Notes: generated by a model not told the origin, from the sequence alone. Positions 1-7,681 are shown, counted from the stretch's first letter. The stretch: DNA of 10,484 nucleotides from DASXTB01 sp036505615 (GCA_036505615.1 DASXTB010000355.1:1-10484), one strand, 5' to 3'. Translations and numbers: made by a program.

Positions 1-87
1 CGGTGGGCCGTCTCCGGCGCAATCTTTCATCGTGCAGGAGACGGCCCCCAGGCCGTCTCTCCGCTCCGAAAATGTCCAAACTCCAGC

Positions 88-219
88 GACCGCGCAAGCG
101 GTCCGGTCAGGTTCGGCAGCCATGGATGCCTCCGTCCCAAAGATAACGCTCGTCATACGGAATTTACGAAGAAAGAATGAAGGAAAACTGAAGGAAAAAT
201 GGGACCGCTTGCGCGGTCC
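88..219. repeat. REPIN-like pair of inverted palindromes
   Basis: The 16-mer GACCGCGCAAGCGGTC at 88-103 recurs in exact reverse complement at 203-218 (GACCGCTTGCGCGGTC). Each copy is itself a 6-bp stem with a 4-nt loop, and the pair is separated by about 100 nt without obvious structure. Two inverted REPs with a spacer match the REPIN arrangement known from RAYT-associated repeats. Assignment to that class is inference from architecture. Confidence 0.55.
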
Positions 220-318
220 GATTCCGTGCGGGAAATCGCTGACCGGCGGTGCCTGGCGCTCCGCGCCGGGCCGTCCCTCTGGGACGGCAACCGCATCCGC
301 ACCATTGAAGCAACAAAT

Positions 319-372
319 TTGTGAATAACCCGGCCTTACGGCCGGGCCTACCCAATGGCGGCCCTGCGGGCC
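319..372 (+). repeat. Two-hairpin repeat, left copy
   Basis: This 54-nt unit contains two successive hairpins (stem CCCGGCC/GGCCGGG, then GGCCC/GGGCC) joined by a segment ending CCTACCCAATGGC. A second copy in the same orientation is at 7846-7899, roughly 85% alike by eye. The differences are mainly C-to-T changes in the first stem, one small indel, a G/A in the connector and a loop change TGC to TTC. The motif AAATTTGTGAATAA (315-328) leads into it and recurs inverted at 7782-7795. Confidence 0.8.
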
Positions 373-427
373 CCAGACTACAAGTCAGTTTCTTGAAGAA
401 TCATCAAAGCGGCCTCAAAAATTTGTC

Positions 428-456
428 TTGCCAAACTCAAAGTTAGTGAGTATTAA
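428..456 (+). promoter_or_regulatory. Sigma-70-like promoter of the efflux operon
   Basis: A -35 box TTGCCA (428-433) is followed after exactly 17 nt by TATTAA (451-456), about 40 nt upstream of the repressor start at 496. It is the best promoter match in the AT-rich space before the first gene. The predicted transcript would carry repressor and adaptor together. Assignment is by consensus only. Confidence 0.5.
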
Positions 457-461
457 CTTAC
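442..461. promoter_or_regulatory. Candidate TetR-family operator
   Basis: The 20-bp sequence GTTAGTGAGTATTAACTTAC is an imperfect palindrome (14 of 20 positions symmetric about 451/452) with outer GT..AGT and ACT..AC arms. An overlapping frame gives AAGTTA (440-445) and TAACTT (454-459). TetR-family dimers typically bind 15-25 bp dyads of this kind next to their own gene. It covers the promoter spacer and the -10 box, so a bound repressor would block RNA polymerase. The binding protein is inferred to be the product of the adjacent gene. Confidence 0.45.
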
Positions 462-495
462 CTCTATAGTCAACTAATAAAGGGTCTTCAATAAT

Positions 496-1119
496 ATGCG
501 GTCACTAAGAATGGCTGGTGTGGATCGAAAGAACCAGATTGTCGACACAGCCATCCAGCTTTTTTCGGAGAAGGGCTTCAACGGCACGAAAACAAAGGAA
601 ATCGCCGACGCGGTAGGAATTAGCGAAGCAGCCATATTCAAATACTTCTCGACTAAGGAAGAGCTTTATTCTGCCATCATCGATCGTAAGACTAATCAGT
701 CACCTCCTTTTCAGTTTCCCGAGAAAGAGGCAAGCGAGCGAAACGATTATCTGGTGTTTCTGAAAATTGCCCAGGTGATTCTGAAGCGGCACCTGAAGGA
801 CCCAAGTTACCTGAGACTGCTCTATTTCAGCGCGCTTGAAGGGCACGAACTGGTGGACATGGCCTGCCGGACCCACTACTTGAAGAACTGTTCGCGATTG
901 GCCGAGTACATTGAGATGCGGGTGCGCGAAGGAGGTTTTTCAGCAATCAACCCGCAAATCGCCGCGCGCACCTTCCTGGGGATGATCGTGCATTACATCA
1001 TTTCGCGCCTGATATTCAAGGATCCCAGCCTGGATAGCGACAAATCCATAGACCCAGCCTCTTTCCTGGTGACCCTCTTTCTGAATGGAATCCGCGCATC
1101 TTCGAGGACAGAGATTTGA
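496..1119 (+). CDS. TetR/AcrR-family transcriptional repressor
   Basis: A 207-residue DNA-binding repressor, a typical length for the family. The N-terminal helix-turn-helix is clear: helix 1 around residues 12-27 (QIVDTAIQLFSEKGF), then T31-KTKEIADAVGISEAAIFKYF-S52 with the conserved Gly41 turn and the KYF recognition-helix end, then TKEELY. The C-terminal ligand-binding half (about 60-207) is helical and not specific enough to name an inducer. The ATG at 496 has a weak AAAGGG 11 nt upstream; an ATG at 511 would remove five residues without touching the HTH. The stop overlaps the adaptor start (TGATG), so the two are translationally coupled. Family knowledge and position suggest that it represses the tripartite pump operon and itself, with substrates of the pump or their relatives as inducers. 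That role is inferred. Confidence 0.93.
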   Translation: MRSLRMAGVDRKNQIVDTAIQLFSEKGFNGTKTKEIADAVGISEAAIFKYFSTKEELYSAIIDRKTNQSPPFQFPEKEASERNDYLVFLKIAQVILKRHLKDPSYLRLLYFSALEGHELVDMACRTHYLKNCSRLAEYIEMRVREGGFSAINPQIAARTFLGMIVHYIISRLIFKDPSLDSDKSIDPASFLVTLFLNGIRASSRTEI

Positions 1120-2375
1120 TGAACAACAGAGAGAAAAAGTTTGCAGCCAAAATAAAAACAGAAAGACAAGTCAGGGCATTGGGGAAAGATCGCTCTGTAA
1201 TCATTCTTTTGCTGCTCGTCACGACCTCCCTTTGCGCTTGCTCCCGGAACATGGAGCCTAAGGCGGAGGCATCGCGCGCGGCGCTAGCTCCGCTTGTAAA
1301 GACAGTCCAGAGCCGCCAGCAGCCGCTTCAGAATGAATTGCAGGTCGTAGGTAATCTGGCTGGCTACGAAGAAGTCATCGTCAGCAGCCAGGTCGAGGGA
1401 CCAGTCAAACGAATAGTTCATGACCTGGGTGACTCTGTGAGCCGAGGCACGGTTCTCGCAGAGATAGATCCCACCGAATTGAACATGCAGCTGCAGCGCG
1501 CGCAGGCCTCCTACCGCGAAGTTCTGGCGCGCCTGGGAATCCCGGAAGGCTCCGAAGAAATACCCGCAGTTGAAAACACAGCCGAGGTCCGTCAGGCCAA
1601 AGCGGAGCTTGACGACGCGAATACGAAGGTCCGCAGAATGGAGAGCCTGCTGCAGCGCGGAGTCGTTTCGCAGCAGGCCGTGGATGACGCTCACACGACG
1701 CAAAAGGTGGCGGCGGCCCGATACCAGGCTGCCATCCAAAGCGTGCAAAACATGATCGCTTCTGCGCATCAGTTCCGTGCTGCCCTTGCTTGGGCGCACA
1801 AGAAGGTGCAGGACACAGCAGTTCGATCCCCGATCGGCGGTATTGTTCAAGAAAAACTGGTCAGCATCGGTGAGGTAGTAAAAGTGAATCAATCGATGTT
1901 CAAACTCGTTTCCGTTCAGCCCCTGAAATTCAGGGCTCAGGTGATGGAAAAGGATGCGCCTTTGGTGCACAGCGGCGCCAGGGTCGATATCGCGGTTGAC
2001 GCCGTGCCGGGACGACAGTTCCCTGGAACGGTCCATCGTCTTGCTCCTGCGGTCGAAGAGAAGACGCGAACGTTCACCGTTGAAGCGATCATCCCGAATC
2101 CGGGAGGATTGCTGAAACCGGGTTTCTTCGCGCGCTGCATCATTCCCGTAGGGAGCTACACGGCAGTGCTGGCGCCACGGGAGGCTGTAATCACCATCGC
2201 CGGACTGAAGAAGATTTATGTCATCGAAAACGGCGTCGCCCAGGAGCGTAATGTGGAAGTGGGACGTGCCGAGCAGAATTGGGTAGAAATCAAGCAGGGG
2301 TTGCAGCCTCGAGAGTATGTGGCTGTGAGCAACTTACAGAGTTTGAGCAATGGACTGAAAGTGCAGACACAGTAG
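1119..2375 (+). CDS. RND efflux periplasmic adaptor (HlyD/MexA-type lipoprotein)
   Basis: Membrane-fusion protein of 418 residues that would join the RND pump to the outer-membrane channel in the periplasm. After a long basic n-region (1-25) comes a hydrophobic stretch VIILLLLVTTSL and a lipobox-like LCAC, predicting lipidation at Cys41 and inner-membrane anchoring as in MexA/AcrA. The first half of the barrel-sandwich (lipoyl-like) fold is around 86-117 (VSSQVEGPVKRI...GDSVSRGTVLAEID). A helical hairpin rich in Ala/Gln/Glu spans about 118-230, the second lipoyl half is about 234-270 (VRSPIGGIVQEK...GEVV), and beta-barrel and membrane-proximal domains follow to the C-terminus. ATG 1119 overlaps the repressor's TGA and has GAGG 11 nt upstream; a TTG at 1116 would add one residue. 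The next gene is 279 nt away instead of adjacent, which is unusual for this pair. Confidence 0.93.
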   Translation: MNNREKKFAAKIKTERQVRALGKDRSVIILLLLVTTSLCACSRNMEPKAEASRAALAPLVKTVQSRQQPLQNELQVVGNLAGYEEVIVSSQVEGPVKRIVHDLGDSVSRGTVLAEIDPTELNMQLQRAQASYREVLARLGIPEGSEEIPAVENTAEVRQAKAELDDANTKVRRMESLLQRGVVSQQAVDDAHTTQKVAAARYQAAIQSVQNMIASAHQFRAALAWAHKKVQDTAVRSPIGGIVQEKLVSIGEVVKVNQSMFKLVSVQPLKFRAQVMEKDAPLVHSGARVDIAVDAVPGRQFPGTVHRLAPAVEEKTRTFTVEAIIPNPGGLLKPGFFARCIIPVGSYTAVLAPREAVITIAGLKKIYVIENGVAQERNVEVGRAEQNWVEIKQGLQPREYVAVSNLQSLSNGLKVQTQ

Positions 2376-2625
2376 TCGATCGTCAGTTGTCCGTGGTCCG
2401 TTGTCAGAGGTCAGTTGCTGGTCATTTTCAGAGGGTAGCAACAACCCTGGGTGGCTGCCCGTTTCTACTCCTCAATAGATGGGCGACCACACAGGGTCGC
2501 CCGTACGATGACCGAAGAACTGAGTATTGGAAAATTGAGAATTAACGAATTGAGAAGAGCGATCACCACTGGAACTGTCGACGGGCTGACGACGGACTAC
2601 GAACTACTGACAACGGACTCTGTTA
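2375..2625. repeat. Heptamer inverted-repeat element between adaptor and pump genes
   Basis: The left arm has six 7-bp units beginning GTC (2375-2416: GTCGATC, GTCAGTT, GTCCGTG, GTCCGTT, GTCAGAG, GTCAGTT). The right arm has five units ending GAC (2584-2618: GGCTGAC, GACGGAC, TACGAAC, TACTGAC, AACGGAC), which are the same motif inverted. Inside lies a perfect 8-bp hairpin GGGCGACC/GGTCGCCC (2481-2502, loop ACACAG) and an ATTG-phased AT-rich stretch (2525-2555, spacing 8-7-8). No gene is credible here. The element starts at the last base of the adaptor stop codon and ends about 30 nt before the pump start. Confidence 0.75.
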
Positions 2626-2654
2626 ACTCTTGCACCTGATAACTTGCCACTTGT

Positions 2655-5600
2655 ATGCATAAACTAGCTTCCATCTGCGTGCAAAGGCCCGTTTTCGCCA
2701 CCATGCTGGTTATGTCTCTGATGGTGTTGGGACTGGCCTCCTACATCAATCTGGGTGTCGACCTCTTCCCTAAAATCGACTTCCCAACGATAACCGTTCA
2801 AGTCACTCTGGAAGGCGCCAGCCCGGAGGAGATCGAATCACAGATCACAAAACCGGTCGAGGAGGCCTTAAACACTATTAACGGCATGGACGAATTGCGT
2901 TCCGTCTCTCAGGAAGGCGTATCGCTTACCTTCGCCACTTTCAAGCTGGAAAGGGATGTGGAGAGCGCGGCGCAGGATGTCCGTGACAAGATCGGCCGAA
3001 TTCAGAACAAGTTTCCGTTTGGAACAGATCCTCCCATCATTGAGAAGGCCGATCCGGACGCCACTCCGGTTGTGGCTCTCACTGTGTCGGGAAACCGGAG
3101 CCTTCGGGAAATCACTGAAATTGCTCGCAAACAGATAAAAGAGCCGCTGGAAGGTCTGAGCGGTATTGGATCGATTGACGTAGTGGGAGGCCGCCAACGA
3201 GAGATTCAAATCTATGTCGACCCCAATCGCATGTATGCCTACGGGCTGACCATCGACCGGGTGCGGCAAGCATTGCAGGCGCAAAACGTCGAGATCCCCG
3301 GCGGCCGCGTCGAACAGCCCGGCCAGGAGCTGGTGCTGCGAACCATGGGCCGCGTCGAGCAGGTGGAAGACTTTAATGATGTGATCATCCAGTACTCGAA
3401 CGGCGCCCCCATAAAGGTTTCCGACATCGGCCGGGCAGAAGACGGAGTCGTTGAACCTCGCAACATCTCCCGCTACAACGGAAGGAACGCCGTAACGCTG
3501 CTGGTTCGGAAACAGTCCGGTACCAATACCGTAAAAGTGGCGGATCTGCTGTTTCGTCAGGTCGATGCCATCCAAAAGATACTTCCCGCCGATTTAAGAG
3601 TTGAAGTGTCTCGCGATCTTTCCCGCTTTATCCGGAGGTCGGTGGGAGAGCTGATGTTCCACCTGATCCTGGGCGGTGTGCTGGCAAGTTTCGTGGTACT
3701 TCTGTTTCTCAGAAACCTTCGCAGCGCTTTCATCGCCGCGATTTCCATCCCCACGTCGCTGATTGCCACATTCACGCTGATGCGCTGGATGGATTTTACA
3801 ATCAACAACCTTACACTTCTCGGCTTGACGCTGTCGGTGGGGATCGTTATTGACGACGCCATCGTCGTGCTGGAGAACATTTTCAGGCACGTCGAGGAGG
3901 GTGGCCAGCCTCCGCGAACCGCTGCAGTTGAGGCTACAGCAGAAATCGGACTGGCTGTCATGGCCACTACGCTCTCGCTGGTGGTTATCTTCCTGCCTGT
4001 GGGTTTCATGTCCGGAATCGTGGGACGATTTTTTAGCAGCTTTGGGCTAACCATGGCCTTTGCCGTAATGGTCTCTCTGCTGGTCGCTTTTACCCTCACT
4101 CCGATGCTCTGCTCTATTTTGTTTCGGGCCGGAGGAAAGACCCCAGGTGGGCCCGCTAACGCAGAGAGGTCCCGGCGGGGAGTCTCTACAGAAACGCCTG
4201 GACGCATTGCTCCCTCAGAGCTGTCCCGCGACAGCTCTACAGATCTCCCGGATGGCACAGAGGCAAGCCATCAAGCTTCTTCCAGGACCAGCAAATTCTA
4301 CGGGTACGTTGACGCCACCTACGGTGCCATGTTGCGCTGGTCGATGGCCAACCGCTGGGCGATTACCTTGATCAGTATTCTGATCGTCGTGGCGACGGTT
4401 CCGATTTTTAGGTATGTGGGGAAAGACGTAATTCCCTTCGACGATACCAGCGAATACGAAGTGAACTTGAAACTGCCTCCAGGCTACACGCTAGACATGT
4501 CAGACGCCCTAGCGAAGAATGTCGAGTATAAAATCTCTCGTCTGCCAGGAGTGCACAACATACTTACGACGATTGGAGACCCAGACGGTTTCGCCGTCAA
4601 TAACATCAATCTGTACGTCCGCCTGGTTGACACAGAACAGCGAAAATTTTCGCAGTTTCAAGCCATGACCGACGCGCGACAGGCGTTGAAAGAAGTTCTG
4701 GCTCCCGACGTTCGATCCAGCGTACAAACTGTCAGCACCATCAGCGCGCGTGGCAACACCTGGAGCATTCCTGTTAATTTTAGTCTGCGAGGCGACGACC
4801 TGGAAAAGCTAACCAGGCTTTCCACATACATCACCGGGGAGATGAAGAAGATTCCTGGCTTCTTGGATGTGGATACGACGCTGGAGCCGGGCAAGCCGGA
4901 ATTGCGGGTGGAACTAGATCGCCAAAAAGGCGCGGCGCTGGGAACGCGTGCCGGAGATGTCGCATCGGCCCTGCGCACGCTGGTTGGGGGCGACAAGATA
5001 GGGAAGTTTCGCGATCTGGACGAACAATACGACGTACGGCTCCGGCTGGATGAGAAATATCGAAATGATCTGCAGACACTGCAGCGTTTGATGATTCCGA
5101 GCCAGACGGCCGGCCAGGTAGAACTGGCCAACCTGGCCCACCTGAAGGCGGACAAGGGACCTGTCCAGATCGAGCGTCTTGACCGCCGCCGTAATGTAAC
5201 TCTTCTCGCAAACCTTGCCACCACTAAGCCGCTGGCATCGGCCCTGGCAGACGTGCGCAAGGTCATCGATAAGGCCGATATTCCGCCCACCTACGACGTA
5301 GTGTTCACCGGGCGCGCCAAGACCTTGGCCGAATCGCAGACAGGTTTTTTGGTTGCCTTCGTGCTGTCAATCATTTTCATGTATATGGTGCTGGCGTCGC
5401 AATTTGAGAGCTTCCTCCATCCTGTCACTATCATGCTGTCGCTGCCACTGTGTATCCCCTTTGCGCTGCTTTCGCTCTGGGCAACAGGTCAGACGCTCAA
5501 CATTTATTCCGCGCTCGGTTTGCTGGTGTTGTTTGGAATAGTAAAGAAAAACGCCATCCTGCAGGTGGACTACGCCAACACATTGCGCGCGCGCGGGCGG

Positions 5601-5927
5601 GAGCGAAACGCTGCGGTTATCGAAGCTTGCCACATGCGCTTGCGTCCCATTCTGATGACCACAATCGCGTTCGTTGCAGGAATGATCCCCATCGCTCTGG
5701 GAACGGGGCCCGGCTCTGCAAGTCGCCGCTCCATCGCAATTGTGGCCATTGGAGGCCAGACGCTCTGCTTGCTGATCACGCTGTTGATCACGCCGGTTGC
5801 CTATACCCTGTTTGACGATTTGAAAGATAAGTCTATCGAATTTGCGCGAGTACGGTTTTCCGGTCTGGACCGCTTCCGACAAAGATGGGCGCAAGCCACC
5901 TCTCACTTCTTTAGCCTGTTTCGCTGA
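2655..5927 (+). CDS. RND efflux pump, HAE1 (AcrB/MexB-like) inner-membrane transporter
   Basis: Proton-driven drug/hydrophobe exporter of 1090 residues, the inner-membrane engine of the tripartite system. The fold is duplicated: TM1 (about 14-33), a large periplasmic porter loop (about 35-330), TM2-TM6 (about 334-490), TM7 (567-586), a second porter loop (about 590-890) and TM8-TM12 to about 1050. Proton-relay residues are present: Asp400-Asp401 in TM4 (GIVIDDAIVVLENIF) and Lys964/Lys965 in TM10 (FGIVKKNAIL). An N-terminal SICVQRPVFATM and GVDLFPKIDFPTI are typical of the family. ATG 2655 is the only available start, since an in-frame TAA lies at 2640, yet no Shine-Dalgarno is visible. The protein is a few tens of residues longer than usual because the cytoplasmic TM6-TM7 linker (about 491-545) carries a low-complexity Ser/Arg/Pro/Thr insert encoded by repeat-like DNA. 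Substrates cannot be read from sequence. Confidence 0.95.
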   Translation: MHKLASICVQRPVFATMLVMSLMVLGLASYINLGVDLFPKIDFPTITVQVTLEGASPEEIESQITKPVEEALNTINGMDELRSVSQEGVSLTFATFKLERDVESAAQDVRDKIGRIQNKFPFGTDPPIIEKADPDATPVVALTVSGNRSLREITEIARKQIKEPLEGLSGIGSIDVVGGRQREIQIYVDPNRMYAYGLTIDRVRQALQAQNVEIPGGRVEQPGQELVLRTMGRVEQVEDFNDVIIQYSNGAPIKVSDIGRAEDGVVEPRNISRYNGRNAVTLLVRKQSGTNTVKVADLLFRQVDAIQKILPADLRVEVSRDLSRFIRRSVGELMFHLILGGVLASFVVLLFLRNLRSAFIAAISIPTSLIATFTLMRWMDFTINNLTLLGLTLSVGIVIDDAIVVLENIFRHVEEGGQPPRTAAVEATAEIGLAVMATTLSLVVIFLPVGFMSGIVGRFFSSFGLTMAFAVMVSLLVAFTLTPMLCSILFRAGGKTPGGPANAERSRRGVSTETPGRIAPSELSRDSSTDLPDGTEASHQASSRTSKFYGYVDATYGAMLRWSMANRWAITLISILIVVATVPIFRYVGKDVIPFDDTSEYEVNLKLPPGYTLDMSDALAKNVEYKISRLPGVHNILTTIGDPDGFAVNNINLYVRLVDTEQRKFSQFQAMTDARQALKEVLAPDVRSSVQTVSTISARGNTWSIPVNFSLRGDDLEKLTRLSTYITGEMKKIPGFLDVDTTLEPGKPELRVELDRQKGAALGTRAGDVASALRTLVGGDKIGKFRDLDEQYDVRLRLDEKYRNDLQTLQRLMIPSQTAGQVELANLAHLKADKGPVQIERLDRRRNVTLLANLATTKPLASALADVRKVIDKADIPPTYDVVFTGRAKTLAESQTGFLVAFVLSIIFMYMVLASQFESFLHPVTIMLSLPLCIPFALLSLWATGQTLNIYSALGLLVLFGIVKKNAILQVDYANTLRARGRERNAAVIEACHMRLRPILMTTIAFVAGMIPIALGTGPGSASRRSIAIVAIGGQTLCLLITLLITPVAYTLFDDLKDKSIEFARVRFSGLDRFRQRWAQATSHFFSLFR
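4165..4243 (+). repeat. In-frame hairpin repeat inside the RND pump gene
   Basis: Two hairpins lie in the segment coding the TM6-TM7 linker. One is AGAG-G-TCCC-GGCG-GGGA-GT-CTCT (4165-4187). The other is a perfect 9-bp stem AGAGCTGTC/GACAGCTCT with loop CCGC (4217-4238), read as the symmetric peptide SELSRDSS. Each is followed by the same CTCTACAGA (4184-4192 and 4235-4243), exactly 51 nt apart, so the reading frame is preserved over 17 codons. Conserved family sequence stops before it (TPMLCSILFR) and resumes after it (SKFYGYVDATYGAMLRW). This suggests a tandem extragenic-type repeat absorbed into a tolerant loop. Confidence 0.6.
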
Positions 5928-5941
5928 TTTTGGAGACTGAA

Positions 5942-5964
5942 GGGCCAGTGAACAATCTTGGCCC
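5942..5964 (+). other. Small hairpin between pump and channel genes
   Basis: GGGCCA (5942-5947) can pair with TGGCCC (5959-5964) across an 11-nt loop, in the 74-nt gap before the channel start. There is no following T-run, so it is not a convincing terminator. It could tune relative expression of pump and channel, or be incidental. Confidence 0.3.
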
Positions 5965-6001
5965 CACAGGCACCAGAACGTGAGAAAAAATACTATTGCC
6001 T

Positions 6002-7681
6002 ATGAACAAAAAAATTCTACCCTCCGTGTCTGTCATTATTCTTTGCCTCGCGATAAGCGCGGCGCCGGTTGTGGGAGCCGAAGTGCCGGGCATTTTCAAA
6101 AGATATTTCCAGGATGTGTACCCTGCCCGTGTCGGTCTCGGCCCCAATGCTTTGTCCCGTATGGCAGCCCCGGGAGGGGTGCTTCCCCTGCCCGAACAGG
6201 CAGCCATCGAACTGGCGCTGCAGAGTAACTTTGACGTCAACCTAGAGCGCCATTCGCCGCTGGTGGCTCGCGAAGATATACGGCGCCAGCACGCAGCGTT
6301 CGACCCGACTGCACGCTTCAACTTTTTATGGGACCGTCTCACCAGCCCCACTACCAGCATCCTGGCCGGCGGCAACCAGATAACCGAGATTCGGACTGAC
6401 TATAATTTTGGATACCGAAAGGATTATCAGAATGGCGCCGGTTTTGAAGTGAAGGCGGATGGAAATCGCTTTCGCACCACCAATGCTTTCGCCAGCCTGG
6501 TTCCCGCTTTCAACACTAATTTCGAAGTGATCGTGCGGCAACAGCTGTTACAGGGCTTTGGAACAGCCCTCGGCGCCTATCGAATTCGAATCGCCCGCAA
6601 CAATGTGGTCATTTCCGAGGAGGAGTTCAGGCGCAAAGTAACCGATGTTGTTTTGCAGGCACAGGACCGATACTGGGAACTTGTCTTCGCCGGCGAGGAC
6701 ATCAAAGTGAAGCAGGAGTCCATGGACCTGGCTAACGCCATCCTAAAGCAAAACCGCGACCGGTTGGAAGTCGGCTCGGCAGCCCGACTGGAAGTCATAC
6801 AGAGCGAGGCCGAGGTAGCCGCGCGCCGGGAAGAGTTGATTCGCAGTCAATATACCTACCGGCGCATTCAGGACCAACTGGTGAAGATGATCAGCAGCTA
6901 TCAGGACCCGCGCGAGTTCAGCGGCGAGATCCAGCCGGTCAGCCCCATTCAGTTGCCTGCGGCGTCCGGCAATGATTTCAAGCCGCTATTTCAGTACGCC
7001 AGGGAACATCGGCCGGAGGTAATGCAAGCGGAACTAGACATCAACAATCGCCGCATTAATCTAGAGTCGGCTCGAAACCAGTTAAAGCCAAGATTGGACT
7101 TGCAGGCCAGTTACAAGCAGGTGGGATTGGGCGGAACGCGCCTGATCCGAGACTTCAGCGGCGGCATCTTCAACGCCCCTATCATCGAAATCGCTCCCGG
7201 AGGATGGGGCAATTCTCTGCGCCAGTTATTCAGCGCGGACTTCAGCGGGTATACCCTTGGATTCAACTTCCAGGTACCCATCTTCAATGACGAAGCGCGC
7301 GCCGAACACGCCACCGCCCTGGTGGAGCTGAATCGCGCCGACATGAGGAAGCTCAGCGTCGAGCAAACCGTCGCGCTGGAGGTCCGGGACGCCTTAACGC
7401 AGTTGGACATGAACCGGGCGCGGCTGGAGGCGGCCCAGGCGGCAGTGCGTTCTGCGCGGGAGCGCCTTAATGGCGAGCAGGAGCGCTTCAACGTGGGGAT
7501 GTCCACGACTCGCGACTTAATCGAAGCCCAGAGGGACCTGACCTCTGCCGAATCGGTGGAAGTGCGCGCCAAGGTCGACCTGATAAAAAGCGACAGCGTG
7601 CTGGACAAAGCCACGGGCGCCACCTTCCCCAAGCACAGGATCGACTTGAAGCAGGCGCTGGCGCAAAATTTGAGTCAGTAG
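6002..7681 (+). CDS. TolC/OprM-type outer-membrane efflux channel
   Basis: Outer-membrane component of the tripartite exporter, 559 residues from ATG 6002; a TTG at 5996 would add two residues, and no strong ribosome-binding site is seen for either. A classic signal peptide (NKK, then hydrophobic ILPSVSVIILCLAISAAPVV) ends at VGA, cleaving before Glu27. The outer-membrane efflux (OEP) domain shows its internal duplication: a first repeat from about residue 62 (LPEQAAIELALQSNFDVNLERH) and a second from about 326 (FQYAREHRPEVMQAELDINNRRINLESARNQLKPRLDL). Long heptad-like helices with VLQAQDRYWELVFA and QTVALEVRDALTQLDMNRARLEAAQ build the periplasmic tunnel. QQLLQGFG near residue 180 is typical of a well-known OMF subgroup. 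It lies 74 nt after the pump on the same strand, completing an adaptor-pump-channel set. The C-terminus ends without a lipobox or an extra domain. Confidence 0.93.
   Translation: MNKKILPSVSVIILCLAISAAPVVGAEVPGIFKRYFQDVYPARVGLGPNALSRMAAPGGVLPLPEQAAIELALQSNFDVNLERHSPLVAREDIRRQHAAFDPTARFNFLWDRLTSPTTSILAGGNQITEIRTDYNFGYRKDYQNGAGFEVKADGNRFRTTNAFASLVPAFNTNFEVIVRQQLLQGFGTALGAYRIRIARNNVVISEEEFRRKVTDVVLQAQDRYWELVFAGEDIKVKQESMDLANAILKQNRDRLEVGSAARLEVIQSEAEVAARREELIRSQYTYRRIQDQLVKMISSYQDPREFSGEIQPVSPIQLPAASGNDFKPLFQYAREHRPEVMQAELDINNRRINLESARNQLKPRLDLQASYKQVGLGGTRLIRDFSGGIFNAPIIEIAPGGWGNSLRQLFSADFSGYTLGFNFQVPIFNDEARAEHATALVELNRADMRKLSVEQTVALEVRDALTQLDMNRARLEAAQAAVRSARERLNGEQERFNVGMSTTRDLIEAQRDLTSAESVEVRAKVDLIKSDSVLDKATGATFPKHRIDLKQALAQNLSQ

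Larger units (their letters stand above)
1..372. repeat. Cluster of REP-like hairpins, non-coding
   Basis: I see no credible gene in this stretch; open frames across it merely read through palindromes. Visible palindromes, each with a short loop, are: 38-46 with 51-59 (GAGACGGCC/GGCCGTCTC, perfect), and 5-15 can alternatively pair with 37-47; 88-93 with 98-103; 202-208 with 213-219 (GGACCGC/GCGGTCC); 252-270 (GGCGC-TCC-GCGCC core); 270-277 with 281-288 (GCCGTCCC/GGGACGGC); 329-335 with 340-346 (CCCGGCC/GGCCGGG); 360-364 with 368-372. Such dense GC palindromes are the hallmark of extragenic repeats mobilised by REP-associated transposases, but no transposase is present here. Family membership is inference. 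Confidence 0.75.

Noticed and set aside
32..328. 98-residue open frame on the plus strand, and a 63-residue frame on the minus strand at 164-355
   Set aside because: Both run through the palindrome cluster, have repeat-driven Arg/Pro/Ser composition, no ribosome-binding site and no domain-like pattern.
2279..2639. Open frames of 88 and 62 residues between adaptor and pump
   Set aside because: They overlap the end of the adaptor gene or the heptamer and hairpin element and show no protein-like features.
2607..2642. Promoter for the pump gene (CTGACA with TGATAA)
   Set aside because: The spacer would be 24 nt, too long for a sigma-70-type promoter.
3557..4258. Long minus-strand open frames opposite the pump gene (also 1284-2036, 2868-3575, 4658-5290, 5367-5906)
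   Set aside because: They are antisense shadows of strongly conserved RND or adaptor coding sequence, with no ribosome-binding sites or family motifs.
4161..4263. Possible target-site duplication (GCAGAGAGG and GCACAGAGG) flanking the insert in the pump gene
   Set aside because: The two are not identical, and the 94-nt offset would not preserve frame, so I do not treat them as a duplication.
5928..6001. Separate promoter for the channel gene
   Set aside because: No -35/-10 pair with acceptable spacing was seen; read-through from the pump gene is simpler.
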